NCBI GenBank assembly: GCA_025024175.1
Contig: QCXZ01000137.1
Span: 75,454,680 to 75,518,679 of the forward strand
DNA: 64,000 bases
Origin: Rhyzopertha dominica
Taxonomy: Eukaryota; Arthropoda; Insecta; Coleoptera; Bostrichidae
Reading direction: 5' to 3'
A program made the translations under genes and the position numbers. The notes beneath the pieces were generated by a model. That model worked only from the letters and a program-made list of their open reading frames with translations. It did not search any database and had not been told where the DNA came from. Positions 12,246 to 25,009 of this stretch are shown piece by piece. Each line of letters opens with the position of its first letter. Position 1 is the stretch's first letter.

Positions 12246-12401
12246 CTTTTCAAATAAATCCGACAGATGGTTTGCCGGAGTGGGAAACCGAGTAATTTCG
12301 GCAGCGTGTCCCAAGGCGGTGCTTCTCGTGGTGCTCGAGCCTACTGCAATCAAGAGAAGTATTACTACTAATGGATTGGACAAACACGGGGACACAGACA
12401 T
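12246..12401 (-). CDS. Candidate first coding exon of a secreted protein
   Basis: On the minus strand an ATG (MSVSPCLSNPLVVILLLIAV) opens 52 codons that run without interruption to a consensus donor, GAAAAG|GTAAGTTT, so the intron would be phase 0. Residues 10-20 form a hydrophobic core followed by small and polar residues (GSSTTRSTALG), a good signal peptide. The mature start would be near LGHAAEITRFPTPANHL. An in-frame upstream ATG at 12419 would add MLCSTI. The segment is clearly richer in G+C than its flanks. I cannot name the protein; length and signal suggest a small secreted protein or peptide precursor. Downstream exons would be below 12240; the mariner at 10.3-11.6 kb may sit in its intron. 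Confidence 0.5.
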
Positions 12402-12419
12402 GATTGTGCTACATAACAT

Positions 12420-13002
12420 TGCGGGTCTCTATCTCAAACAATGTAATAATAAAGTTAACCAAAAATCGCAAATTTTTTTCATTCACTCATCAAAAATAAA
12501 AAAAAGTCTGATGAAGCTGAAGTGCAGACATTCCAAAGAAATAGCTTAATTCTTTAATGTAATCAGCGATGTTGAATATGCCAGAAATAAAAGTTTTTAT
12601 TAATGCCGACAGTTACGGTAGCGAGTTTTTATTTGGGAGCTTCTACTTTGCTATGGGAAGCCTTTGTAGCTTCTTTCTTGCAGAATTTGTTATGAACGAC
12701 AGAAGTAACCAAAAAATACATATACGTAAATGACACCATTTTGAGTATTCCCAATGATCAAATTGATGCAGTGTTAGACACTAAATTCCCACTACAATCT
12801 GCTTAAATTCAAAAATTGAAATAGAATGAAAACAATCTAGCTCATTCTTAAGTGTTCTTCTAATTATAAACCATCTACTATGATTGGTATGAAAACCATC
12901 GGTAAACCACAAAATATTAAACCTTAAAGCAATACATTATATCAAACAAGTTAAAACCACAATAAACAATCTATTACATATAAGTAGGGCTTTAGGATGG
13001 CA
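12420..13002. other. No gene recognised, upstream of secreted-protein exon
   Basis: AT-rich. It should hold the promoter of the minus-strand exon at 12246-12401, but no convincing TATA box was seen at a fitting distance. Confidence 0.4.
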
Positions 13003-13420
13003 ATGCCATCTGCCAGCATTACACTGACATGATGACAAAGCCATCTAGCTGCATTTTAATGTATGTCGGTTCTTGCCCGCTAGCAAAAAGTGCCGTGGGG
13101 CCTGCTGTCAAATTGAAGTATGCAGTTGCATGCCAATTTGTCAGGCTACAGGTCACATCCTTTAGGAAGTAGTACCCGTTAAGGCAGCTAGGTGGCTTTG
13201 TCATCATGTCAGTGTAAGGCTGACAGATGGCATTGCCATCCTAAATTCTTACTTACATCATACCATTGCTTTGATATATAAGCAAAACTAGTTCTATGCC
13301 GTGCTATCTGCACTAGACCTAAACTGCACTGATGAGCTGTAATGACAGCGAAATAGATCTATCTGCAGTTGGTTGAGGTGTAGACAGCACAGCATAGACA
13401 TGCATTTTAATCTATTACAT
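13003..13420 (-). repeat. Compound P-Q repeat, copy 1
   Basis: Read on the minus strand: block P (13420 to about 13247; contains GTGCTGTCTACACC and, about 85 bp on, a degenerate complement of its GTGCTGTCTAC half), block Q (13246 to 13046; ends in GGATGGCAATGCCATCTG when read on plus), then a short inverted piece of Q (13045 to 13003). Thus GGATGGCAATGCCATCTG faces outward at both ends of Q. The same blocks recur at 54607-55235. The open frames here are side effects of the repeat. Confidence 0.75.
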
Positions 13421-16400
13421 AGATTCATACATTCTAGTATCAAGGTATAAAATAACAAATTTTGATAAAGAACAATTTCCATATAATTTTATAGAACAAA
13501 ATATTAAACAGTTTTTTTTTTAATTCTTCAGATAAGGCTAATATCAGTAAAATGTAATACTCTAAAGTTATTTTTCAGGTAAACTGTTCGAGATTTTAAC
13601 TAAACTATTCAGTGTTGTATAGTATTTGGACAATAATAATATGAAGCTGGACCGTATTTATTTATTTATTGCAAAAACTCTGACAACATTTATGTTGGAT
13701 AAACTTTCCAATCTTTAAAAAGTCGGGTTAGACAACACCAGCTTGATTGCAACATTGCTAATGTATTTAAACAAAATTAAACTTCACTATCACCTCGCCC
13801 TTTTTGAAAAAGAGCAAAATACTACTCTTAGAAAGCAAAATTTAAAAGATATATTATAGTGAAATGATATATTATATTAGTAGATTAAAGACTAAACTAC
13901 AGAAGCTACACAAGGAATCTAAGCGCCATTCACAGTAACCTGATTCAGAATGCCTTAGTTCCATAATTATAATTTTCCAGAAATGTAAAATACAAGTTGT
14001 TAATTTTTTTAAAACAACGTTCATGGCGCATGAAATTTAATTGTTTGTGTATAATTTTAACATTACGACCTTGCTAATTGTGTTTTATATTAAATTGTTG
14101 AGTAAACATGTTCGTATCCTCAAATTTTGTTTAAAACTACTCATATAGTTTGCACGTTCATTTTGCACGCATTTTCCTAGCTCCAGTAAGTAAGGCTGCG
14201 GATGCTTTTGTTCCATCAAGTTGGGAATGATATTTCTTGTTAACCTATAAAGACAGAGAAGCATACGTTGTTTCCTTGCATACGAAATTTAATCAGAGGC
14301 GAAGATTTTTGTTTATGTCATCCGTCTAACGCTGAAATATGTTTTCACCCCTCAGCTCACGTTATGCATACGACACAATCTCACGATGTAAGAGAAATTT
14401 ACCCATTCTGAGAAATTTTTGTTCATGGAACATGCTGTCAACCACAAATGTAGTACTCGTAGGTTTAAATCGCCCTAAATTGCTTTTAAAATATCAGTAG
14501 TACGCATGGATCACATTTTTATGAACTGTTGAATGTGTTGGATTAAAAATTTGCCTTCTATCCTAACTTTACTTATAATTTTTCAATACAAGCAGTCTGT
14601 ATAAGTTCAAATAGTCTTCTAAATACCAGTTTAGTACATTGACAACATCTACATATAATATAATTACATTGAGACAAAAATTATAAAATGATATATTTAT
14701 CACTTTGGTGTTCGTGAAGATTACATTACTGCAATCGAAAAATTAAGCTATCCGATGCTTTTACCTTTATTGTGAATAAAAAATTAGAGGAGACCTCATT
14801 ACCGAAACCAATTATCTACATCATGTTAATAAATGCAGTCATAGACAGAATCAGTAATCGACTTGAAAGTGCGTTTTCCCTGCTTTTCCGAAATTGGTTT
14901 TCATGCTTTTNGTGTAATGAAACCGGACATCATTGTGTAAATGTGTTTTATATTTACATTTTACACTACAATATAAGTGCTTTTATATAGAATTATTAAT
15001 CTAGTACAGCATTATTTAGTTTTATTTTGCGTATTTTAAAATTTAATTTCGTAAAGTATAGTGTGTAACAAGTAGAAAAATATGCAAAACCGGTAGAGGA
15101 AATAGAGGCTGCTATACATTGGCACTAACGCCTCTACTTCGTCCCTAACGGTAATATATTCAGCTATCATGTACATATCTGGTATGTATTAGTGCACCAA
15201 TAAATACATCAAAGCGCTATGCATACATTAATACAAAATATGTTTGAGTAACGGAACGTGGAATTAAAATTATCTATTTTTATTATTTTTCGCTCTAACT
15301 TTATACATTTTTTCAAACGGTTCCTGCACCAAAGGTAATCTATTTAGCTAGTGAAATAGCTAAAGGTAATACTGCACTTCAAAGAATGTAATTGCATAGT
15401 GGCTAGTTATTTATTTTTCCAATAAAGTCTCCAGAGACAGTCTATAAAAAGTTATTTTGATCGAACTAGGCTGAGCTGTACAGAGTAAAGAGAGGTACAT
15501 ATATCGAATACAAATTCCAATTAGCTTTATTGACTAGAACCTCTCGAGAAATTTGTAAACCGCAGTAACCATTATCTAAGTAGTGCACAGTCAACCGGCA
15601 AATTCTCCCACAAAGCGAGAGCGAATACTTTTAACATAATGAGAGCGCGTTTTCGACATGGATTACTTTTTTATTCTCCCCTTATTCAAATAAAATTGTG
15701 CAGACGTTCTTTTAGCTTCAATAAACGTATCCAATCCATAAGTTTCTTTTGTCATTTATGATCAGATTTAGAATGCCGCAAAGCATAATGGCGGTTTCTT
15801 AGTGGTTTTTTATATATCACGTAAAATATTTATGATGATGGTGGAGTGACCTTTTAAATCAAAAAGATATTTAGAGGAATATCTGTTCACTGTTAGTGAG
15901 CAGTATAAATATAATGTATTCGTAGAGGTTGACATTTATTTTGAAAACTGAATTTCTGGAATTTGTCATAATATATTATCTCTGCAAGAAAAGTACACAA
16001 TAGCTTTTTGTTTTTTATAAAAATTATTTCACTTTTGCTAATAGCTGTCAGCAACATGCAAAATTTCTTTAAATGAATGGTGTTTACCTTAAAATTCTTA
16101 CTTTTTATTATCTGCTGACTGAAGTTCTTTGAAAAAATACACAGTAGCTTTGTAAAAGTCCAATAACAATATAATAATGTTTTCTTGACATTAAGACTTC
16201 TCAGTTAACAAACTGTCATTTGTTAAATCTTTATCAGACACTATTTGGTGCAACGACACAGCTTTTTTTTAACTCTATACTCAAATAATGACATGTTTCT
16301 AACACAAATAGTAGAAAAGAAGTATAAACGCCAAACTATCGCTCTCTAATGCAATGACAATGAAGCTATCATTAACTGTGTTACGAGCGCAGAAACGTTT

Positions 16401-16441
16401 TTGAATAAGGTGTCCTCACTGGTAGATCATTTGCCACGAAA
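13421..16441. other. No gene recognised
   Basis: AT-rich DNA with a few short frames (for example 14772-14990) that lack motifs or splice context. No inverted or tandem repeats noticed. Confidence 0.45.
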
Positions 16442-16990
16442 GATTTTAATCGCTGACAAAAAGAGGTTATGTTTCCGAGCCTTACCGGACAAAAATATTG
16501 CTTCATATACCTAAATATGGAGCAATAAGGCTCGAAATCTAAGTGCCTTCAAAAAAATAAATGTTATTGAACTGCCAGTAATCTGAAAAAGTTGCCGGAG
16601 AGCATTGATGAATGGGAGCGGAAAATGGGAAAGTCTTTAGACCGAAAGACAAGGTGTAGGAGAACATTAAACTCTCTTTCTTGCTACGAAATTGCCTACT
16701 ATAGTTGTCCAGCCGTTAAATCTATGAGCTACAAAAAATTTAAAACATCTTACAGAGCAATATTGCCTAAGAACTTTTTTTTTAAATAATAGACTGTTGA
16801 TAACGTGCAAAATCTTGTTAAAGCGTTTACTGTCCTAGACGCCATTTATTTTATAATGAATGCTTGGCAGAAAAATGCAGGAATTCTCAGAGGAATACGA
16901 TTTACCTCTATCAGTGTTTTTGAGTTATTGGAAAATNCTGAAACATTAAAAACTAAAAACGATGATTTAGTACAATTTTTCAATATGGAT
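16442..16990 (+). pseudogene. Tigger/pogo-type (CENP-B-like DDE) transposase remnant
   Basis: Pieces in changing plus frames follow the order of a pogo/Tigger catalytic domain. ILIADKKRLCFRALPDKNIA fits the usual NADETGLFxRxLPxKxLA block with the catalytic DE lost. SAFKKINVIELPVI fits the conserved strand after it. IDEWERKMGKSLDRK matches the region before the second Asp. VKAFTVLDAIYFIMNAWQ fits the C-terminal LDAIxxIxxAW segment. Several stops and frame changes are present. These transposases move DNA at TA sites. TIRs were not found, so only the decayed coding part is marked. Similarity is by motif recognition only. Confidence 0.5.
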
Positions 16991-17195
16991 TCCACTTAAA
17001 TTGTGAAGGATACAGATGAGACTGCGCCTGGAATATTTTAATCAAAATAATTTCAATAATATTTTTTATTATTACGACACAGAAGTGCATATACGTGTGT
17101 ACATACCAGGAACTTATTTTATTTTTCTTAACAGTACTTTTTGAATCTATAATTCAATGTTTGTATATAACTCTATTGCACAAATAATAAATGTA

Positions 17196-18326
17196 TAGAG
17201 ATGTCTAGAACACGTGACCTCGGCAATTTAAAAATGGTGGTTGGGAGGCAAATAAACCTTGTTTTCCCATAAGTTAGCATTAGCATAGTGCATTTCCATA
17301 AGGCTGCTGTGTTTTTTTTGTGAAAATCTGCTGCTGTAAACTAAAATGAGCGAATGCAGTGCATATTATCGACATCTTGAAAAGGATGGTGGTGCTGTTT
17401 TCCAGAGAGATATATTTGCTTTTAGTGATAATGTTGATCCATACAGTATAAAGGAGCTTACTTTCCAAACAGACATTTACCCTCACAGTTTTATACACAA
17501 GCTCAAATGATAACATACAAAAGCTTAAATGATTACAAATTTTTTGAAGCAAGTTTTGTGCACTAGAAATCAAGAAATACCTAGTTGTTGTAGGATCTAT
17601 ACTTAAGTATTATTGTTTATGTAGGTAAAATATTATTGAGGTGTATCATTTAATCCCTGGGGTGAATTTTATTTCACGAGTGAGTGAGGGAAATAAAAAT
17701 CATTCAAAGGATTAGATGGTATCTCAATCTTGTTGTATATGCGCTATCTTTTTCACTTCCGGAATTTATTTCTTATGTGAAATAATTCTAAATTCGTCCT
17801 TGTCAAAGTGCAAACGTGTCGGCAACAATTATAAACTAACTTAAAAATCCCACGATCCAAAAAACAAAAAGCGATCCGGTAATACTGCACTTGAATCCTT
17901 GGTGATTAAAAATCTATACTTAATCCTATGGGATCAAGAAGGTTACTCCAATTGCTATAAAAAAGAATAAATCAGCACATTTAATCCCGATAGTGTATAA
18001 AAGTATTTAGTTATGATATATCAATGCGTGCAGTTGCGGCACACCGTTGATTGAATATATATTCATGTTTGTACATGTTTATCTGGAGCCTGCAGTCATA
18101 TTACAACCATTTAATACACTTTAGAGTATATTCGTAATTCATTATACAGTTCTGTTGTTCTGTATGCTGTACTGATCTCTATCACTTTTTCTCCCACAAT
18201 TCACAATACAACAAAAATGTGGCATAAATAAATAAAAAGGTGTGAAGTTCCTTATGATACTGCCAATATGTTTGCTTCCCAGCCGCCATTTTTAAATACC
18301 CAGTGACAGCATTCTAGACATCTCTA
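17196..18326. mobile_element. Non-autonomous TIR element, about 1.13 kb
   Basis: Left end TAGAGATGTCTAGAAC and right end (complement) TAGAGATGTCTAGAAT continue as imperfect inverted repeats for about 65 bp (shared word TTTAAAAATGG, then GGG(A)GGCAAA-like sequence). TA sits at both borders (17194-17195 and 18327-18328). The interior contains a shorter internal inverted repeat around 17650-17720 and no recognisable transposase; the 97-codon minus frame at 17280-17573 has no known motif. TA-flanked termini suggest Tc1/mariner or a related superfamily, but the tip sequence does not settle it. Confidence 0.65.
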
Positions 18327-18328
18327 TA

Positions 18329-19807
18329 TGTAAAGGTGAAAGTTTCAGCGTATTCGTATTTGAATCCACTAACGCTATATAACCAATATGGGTTTTTCTA
18401 TATTATTTCGCAGCACACCTTTATCTTTTTGTAATTTATCTATGTTAAGTTTATAATATAATAAAGTAGGTTTTGTACTAACAATCTGCATATGTACTTA
18501 AGAACTGTCGCGTCCGAAACCAAAATATTTGAGGTTGAACGGCAAAGTGGCGGCATTAATTTAGCATCTTCTAAAATATTCACTGCAAATTTATTGCATC
18601 CACAGATAACGTCACTTTACTGCAGGGCATGCATCGATTTATCGTAACGCCCCCTGCTAGTTCTATCCAGAGACAAATAGTGCAATTCGGAACAGTCGAT
18701 GGATGAGGTAAATTATTCTGCTCAGCTTTATAGCAAGTGTTCTATTTTTCAAGATCACAGCACATCACACACAAATCTGAAAGAAACTATGATAATTGGA
18801 ACTCATATGCCCCCTTAATCTAGATAATCGTTTATTAACCTGGGGATCGCGTTTGGGTACAAGGGGGGTCACGTTCTGTCAGAAAATAGGAAAGAAAAAT
18901 ATATTCATGTCGTTATTGTTGTTTGTTGGCTGAAATTTCAGTTTGTTTTGGACTGCATCAAATAATTTGGCAACTGCGAGAGCATTTTTATCAAATGAAT
19001 CGAGAATTCATCATCGTCATCTGGAAAATATTCTAGTAACTGTATTATATCATCATCATCATACTAGTGATTCAAATACCAAGTTCCTTGATGACGATAT
19101 TGACTACGTCTGTCATAAGTAAACTGTTTTTATTATGGAATTGCAGGCTAATAATCAGAACATTTAAATGTGAAAATATACCACGGAAGCAGCGGTTCTT
19201 TATATTGCAAAAACTCTGAAGAAGTCTTTTCTTTAACTGTAAATAATATTTAATTTCTCACCTATTTCCTAAAGAACTTTACATCGTGGCAACTATCTCA
19301 ATTTGGTATGGCATTGTAATGAATTCTTTACGGGGCACATTTTTTCGTACAGCGTAAAAAGAAGTCTCTTTTCCAAGAGCCGGCCTTTAGTAAAATTAAC
19401 AATCTTTGTGCTTCAGACAGAATCTTTTTTTAATTATCTAATATTTGCGTCATGTTAACATTTTTTGTCATGGTACTAGTTTTCTACTATATATTTCATA
19501 ATTTTTTCGCTATTGAGAGAGTCGCGACGTCAAAAAAGTTGAGAAACGACGATCTGGAGCATTTATTTTTTCTACACCAGGCGATTTTAAATTTATATAT
19601 TCACCTCCATTTTTGTGTTTTACCCACGTAATTAATAAAAGAAACTGAGTAGGTTTTATGAACATTACATTTCTAAAAAAAAACTCAAAAATTTGAAGCA
19701 TAAAGTTAATTTCACAGGCATTCCACGAACGATGCGAAATTCGTTAATTATACATACTTGTTTTTACATCGAAAATCCGTATCAGCAGAGCGCAATGAAA
19801 ATACGGC
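18329..19807. other. No gene recognised
   Basis: AT-rich with a small G+C-richer patch at 18540-18690 that holds the CTCF-like word described separately. A short ATC triplet run lies near 19030-19060. Confidence 0.45.
18646..18660 (-). promoter_or_regulatory. CTCF-like word
   Basis: Minus strand CTAGCAGGGGGCGTT agrees with 13 of 15 positions of the widely used CTCF core CCASYAGRKGGCRSY. It sits in a small G+C-rich patch within AT-rich DNA. Single motif matches occur by chance, so this is only a candidate insulator site. Confidence 0.25.
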
Positions 19808-19993
19808 TTACGGATGAACGCGCAGATTAAAGTGCCACCAATGTTTTATCGTTTTTTTCCTTTTTGCGTTAAGGCAACGTTGTACGGCAGCATGCCACTC
19901 GTCAGGCTCGAAATAATAATTAATGGATGAATACCTTCGGTGTGATATGTCGTAGTCGGGTCTCGACAAAATGCGGGGTTTAAATTCCAGAAT
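19808..19993 (-). other. Unrecognised coding-like segment, 62 codons
   Basis: A minus frame open to a TAA at 19808-19810 carries PRILSRPDYDISHRRYSS and YYFEPDEWHAAVQRCLNAK. Composition is richer in G+C than the flanks. No family recognised; the neighbouring mariner-like remnant makes transposon origin plausible. Confidence 0.2.
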
Positions 19994-20109
19994 GGCGATG
20001 TATACCTACGTTTATAAAATACGTTTATAAAAATTTTCCTCGAAGGTGTTTTTCATTTCACGAAATTGTTGCCATAATCTTTGGATCTTGACACATACGT
20101 GCTTTGGTC

Positions 20110-20350
20110 TGCGCGTAGTATTCTTGAAACACTACTTGCAATGACGTTTCTTGAGGCCCTGCTCCTCATTCAAAACCTTTTTAGCTTTTCTAGCAAAAAT
20201 TCCACACGTCTCTGCTATAAACTTGATTATCATTCTTTTATCATTCAGCATCATGTTACGGACTAATCTAATATCATTAATGACTACACTTTTTAAAGGT
20301 GTATGTTTACGAGGCCTTCTCCCTGTCTCAAAATCTCGTGATCAATGCGC
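20110..20350 (-). pseudogene. Mariner-type transposase N-terminal (HTH) remnant
   Basis: Minus strand reads SRDFETGRRPRKHTP then VVINDIRLVRNMMLNDKRMI and KFIAETCGIFARKAKKVL before a stop. This follows the layout of the mariner paired-like DNA-binding domain: a basic GRP-like stretch, a helix, DRRxTIxxIAE, GIS, and a recognition helix. Catalytic blocks are not found downstream. The match is by pattern only and the sequence is diverged. Confidence 0.38.
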
Positions 20351-20359
20351 TATATAAAG

Positions 20360-23300
20360 GCGTATAGTTATCTAATACTTACTTATTTTTTATCAACTAT
20401 TGTCGTATAGAGATGCAATTCAACATGATCTGACCTAAGCTTCAAAAATCTTGTTTGTAATAAGGGCTTTGAACTTCTCAGTATCCCGTCTTGCGTCTGA
20501 ATTTTACGCCGACAGAGAAGATCGTTTTTGTAAGAAACTTTCTTTAGGCAAAAGTAAACCGATTTATATTAGTTTATCCTGCTATAATTTTGCTGCCCTA
20601 TGAAGTCTTTTAATTTCGTTTCCTAGCTATAATCCCTTCGTGTTTCAATCAATTTAGCTGAAATTATTCAAAAAACTAGTTTTTAGTTTAGGAGAATAAG
20701 AATATGAGTCTACCTTTTTCTTATTTTAAATTCACAGGAAGATGTGTTGAAGCTGGAGTTTGTTCACAATTACCAAACGTTTTAAATAGCACTTAGTTGC
20801 TGCAATGATTCATGTACAGTCATGATTTGGTTAATATACAGGGTGTATCGTAAATATGGGCCATACAGTAACAGTAGATTCTTTGATCAATTTAACCATT
20901 TTTCCTTATTGAGGTTGTAATTCCTAAACGTTTTTAATTTTTTCGTTGAAATTTCAAAATAAGTTCTTTTTCACGCAGAAGAGCAAGACTAACCTTTTGT
21001 ACATTTCCTTTTACTATAAAAATATCGAAAACTTAAGCGAATTTCGAATAAAATACGTCGAAAGAATTGACTATGAATATAGAATGATGTATTAGCTGCG
21101 AATGAAATGACTGCTCATTATTTTAAAACACTATCATGTAGTAGGCAGCTGTCATTGCAAACAAACGAATTGCTTGGCGTTATTTAATGTTCTAATTGCT
21201 TGTAATTTCCATACCTACTTATTTATTTTACTTATGAAAATGTCGCCACATAATTATTTCTCAAATAGAGAAATTCACAATGTGCGAGGGAAAAGTACCC
21301 CAATCGGAAGCAACCAGACAAAAAACTGTTTGAGATGCTGTTAACAAGAAAAAATTAATCGTTTCATTTCTAAAATCTTTTTGTACATCATATCATAGTA
21401 TACCAATTCCATATACTATATGCCTGTTTTTGTCGCGACGTTTTTTATCTGCATAATATATAGTAAGCTCCCATTTTTTCGTTTTTAATGCCAGTAATTC
21501 GTTGACACATTACATCCTGAATCGTTTAGCTGCCTTAGGCACCTCATTTTCGGTATGTGTGTTGCTAATTACACGCTTTATCTCTGTACCCATGCTATGG
21601 CTAAATTTTATACACATCCTGTTCACGTTTTCTCCGGTAACATTTTTTTTCATAATTGTTTGAATGGATGGGCAACCTACTATCGTTAAGCAACCTTGGC
21701 CGATACGTCTTAATTAACTCCTGATATGCTTTTATCAGTAGTGGTTTTTAGTTATCGCTATTGGTAGAAGTTGAAAAAAGTCGCTTCTAAAATAGCATAA
21801 TAATTGACAAGGACAATATTCCACTGATAAATTAAATAGATTTCGCTTGTAATTATCTACCTACTATTGATTTGACGTAGGTAAGTAGTTAAATGAAATA
21901 GGACAGTTTTGACGAGAATTTTTCAAAAACAAGTAGGAAAGCAAACTGTTTGGACAATTTAGGTCATATTTAAAACAGTTTTAAATACTGGCATATTTTT
22001 TATTTCTTATAAGACGATAATTTTGTAGCATGGCACTACAACGGGTTGTGAATTAAGAAGTCGACAACAAGAAATTTGTATTTATGGTGGTCTCATGAGT
22101 AAGATGGTAAAGTTAATCGTAATCAACATTGTTTCAGTTTAGAAATTGGTGTGATGGCGTTTCAACGTCTTCCTAGAAACTAGCACAGGAACAGAGGCAG
22201 CTTCAAATGAGTACCAAGAATTGTATGCTTCCTTTGCTGCCACTTAGTGGTGTTGTATTCCATTGTAGGCGTAATAAATAATCAGGTTTAAAACAAAATG
22301 TAGAAAAGTTCTAGTTGCACTAACTTGAACATAAGGGATTATCAATTATCAATAGGTATAAGTTTGATTTAAATGTAAATTGATTCTGCTTGTACTTATG
22401 TTATTTTGCTTTTACATATACCATATGTAATATGAGCTGTTTTCATTCTGTTTTCTGTATTATTTTATATTATCTATTATAAATGCTCTTACAATTTGTT
22501 GTTGTGTACAAGACCACATAAACCTATGTAAATATTCACTATTTGTAACTTTACAAAGAAATGGTAGAATCTTTATTATAACAATATTTATATGGCAGAC
22601 AAGCCTAATTTGTACGGAACAGCATCTTTTAACTACAATCCAAATTGAAAAATCAAATTCCAATTTGCAAAATGGTATAGACGAATCCCGTTTAATAATT
22701 AAGACCACTGTGTAGTACTAAAATATTGCATTGTCGTATTTTTCCTGTATATTTTCATATTATACTTTACAGGGACAGCCTAACATGAGGTACACAATCT
22801 GTAAAATGTGAAGGCATATCTGCTTAAGTTGCTTATCCGGAGAACTAAGTTCTGTCATAACGCGATAACGATAACCGCAAATTTTTCAAAAACTGTTGGT
22901 GACAAATACAATTTAAAAGCAGAAAAGAAGTTTAACGCTGCAATCGATAAAGTGTCAAAAGATATTGGGTTCTGTTTAAAAAATAAAGTTACTCAAGCTT
23001 GAATTAGTAATAAATATTGACATCTATAAATTTTATGAAATTTCTGAATAATGGGAAAATTAGATTATTTCTTTTAAAAGCGAATTATAGAAAATGTTTC
23101 CTTTTCAGTTTCAGTTATACATAATTGATAAACCCATTCCAATTCTTGAGTCAGCATGAAACCTAAAATTAAATCTTGATACTGATTTAAAATTTGAATC
23201 CCATGAAAATATCATGCACGTTTTATTCGAAAGTTTATCGTTTTATATGCACAAAAATATATAGCATAGAGGGCTTAATTTGGTACAACTTTATATGAAA

Positions 23301-23860
23301 TATTTGTGGGCAAAAGTTCCTACCGCATTAGGTGAAACTTTTCTAAACTTTTGTTGCTTAATGTACATTCCCTTTAATCTTTACTTTGACTCATTTAGCT
23401 GCACCTTCGGAGCTTTAAAAATTGATAATTAGAGATTTTGTGGCTGGTTTTTTTATTTATTATGTGCCTGTTATTGCTTCTCTAACGTAGACACAATCTG
23501 GTATGTTGTCTATTTGTTGTGTTTCAACCTTTAAGTAGGTGTAATTAAAATAAAGGGATAATTTACTTAACGCGGGAAAGCATAATTTATTTTGTCTTGA
23601 GTATTCTTGACAACTCTTTCATCTCTCTCGACTGGGTTGAATCTACCTTTGGAAGCTGTGTATATCTTTAGTTCAGTTATCAATTAACAATGAGTAAATA
23701 ATATATGGCAGGGGTTCTAGAAAGTATAAAAAATGATCTTAAGATTATTACATGCATTCTCTAAGTATGAACACAACTTAAAAATATGGAATATATAATA
23801 GTTGTAGCCGTAGAGAATACGAATTATGCAGTAAAAAGGAAATTAAGTAGTAAAACTCAC
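20360..23860. other. No gene recognised; one isolated transposon tip
   Basis: AT-rich. At 20839 the sequence TA|CAGGGTGTATCGTAAATATGG looks like one end of a Tc1/mariner-type element, but no inverted partner was found. Frames at 22460-23002 have no motifs. Confidence 0.4.
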
Positions 23861-23938
23861 CTTTCTGCCACGTTAAGACGCATTTTATTACGCGACGTGC
23901 TATCCCGCCCTGCCTTGGCCCCAGCGCGAGGTCAACAT
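23861..23938 (-). CDS. Candidate 78-nt exon, possible alternative receptor tail
   Basis: In a G+C-rich island the minus strand has a possible acceptor (GGATTTCAG before 23938) and a consensus donor (CAGAAAG|GTGAGTTT after 23861). Read in phase 1 the 78 nt are open (VDLALGPRQGG, IARRVIKCVLTWQK) and end in phase 1. That phase matches the unused donor inside the receptor TM7 exon at 26472, which also ends in phase 1. The acceptor has a weak pyrimidine tract, with a better T run about 25 nt upstream. Another frame gives MRLNVAE before the same donor, so it could be a first exon of some other gene. Little beyond phase and composition supports it. Confidence 0.28.
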
Positions 23939-25009
23939 CTGAAATCCATGAACCATTTTGTTAAAAAAATCAAGTCAGCCATAAAATAGAAGAAGAAAGT
24001 CAAGCGCCAGGGCAAGGCGGTGTAGCAGAAAAATCACTCAATCGATTGCTATATTCTAAGCTGTACAACAAAAGTTAGTTATAAATTGGTATTACTATTA
24101 TTAACAAAAAATAAAACGCATCAAATATTTACGTGCACATTAATTTTTAATTGCTTATTTAAATATTTACATGCTAGCTAATCAAAGTAAAACGTGCGTG
24201 TTTTTTTTACAATAACAACGAATTAAGTGGTCAGCTTAATGAGACATACGTCCATAATTCGTATGAGAGACAAGGAGATCATCTTGCCATGTAATTTTCG
24301 GTGTTATCAGAATAACTCTCTACCCCTAGTATCTTTCATCCTTAATTGTTAAATAAGGAAGAGAGGTATGTCAAATGCTCTTCTAGAAATAAAAATTGCA
24401 TTTTACTAGGATGTGTTAAATCACTTTAAACAGTTACATTTTCCATTTCCTTTAAAGTTCAGGTTCTATTTTTTGCGGCTACAGCTGGTAAATAGATGTT
24501 TATTACTTTAAGAAAATGAAAACTGGACCCCTAATGCATTAAACAGTGAATCAACTTAACTTGTTTTTCACCTTCTTGACTATATTTTGCAATCCAAACA
24601 GATTTATCTTCCCAAATAATTTGCACTGCTGGACAATCTCCCCGAAATAAGAAGTTTCTAGAGTCAGCATGTCACCAGTATTGAAGCTTCTTCACACACA
24701 TTAGCGGCGTCCTTTCACAATTCACTCGATGCATGAATTAAATGCACACAATAATTTTGATAGACGACTGCAATTCAGTGAACTTAACGGAATATTTCAC
24801 CAATAACCCACGTTTCCTTTACGATTGTTACGGTTTTACTTTGAATATAACATCCTGTATATTATGACGTTTTAGAAGTTACTGTATAAATCTGGACAAT
24901 TCTTATTAATACTCGGACAATATACTTATGACAGTTTTCTTACTACCTTGAAATACCAATTTTATAAAAGCGTTTGCGACAATGAATCAACTTAGGAAAG
25001 CTCATAATA
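23939..25009. other. No gene recognised
   Basis: AT-rich apart from the end of the G+C-rich island (to about 24030). No motifs or repeats noticed. Confidence 0.4.
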
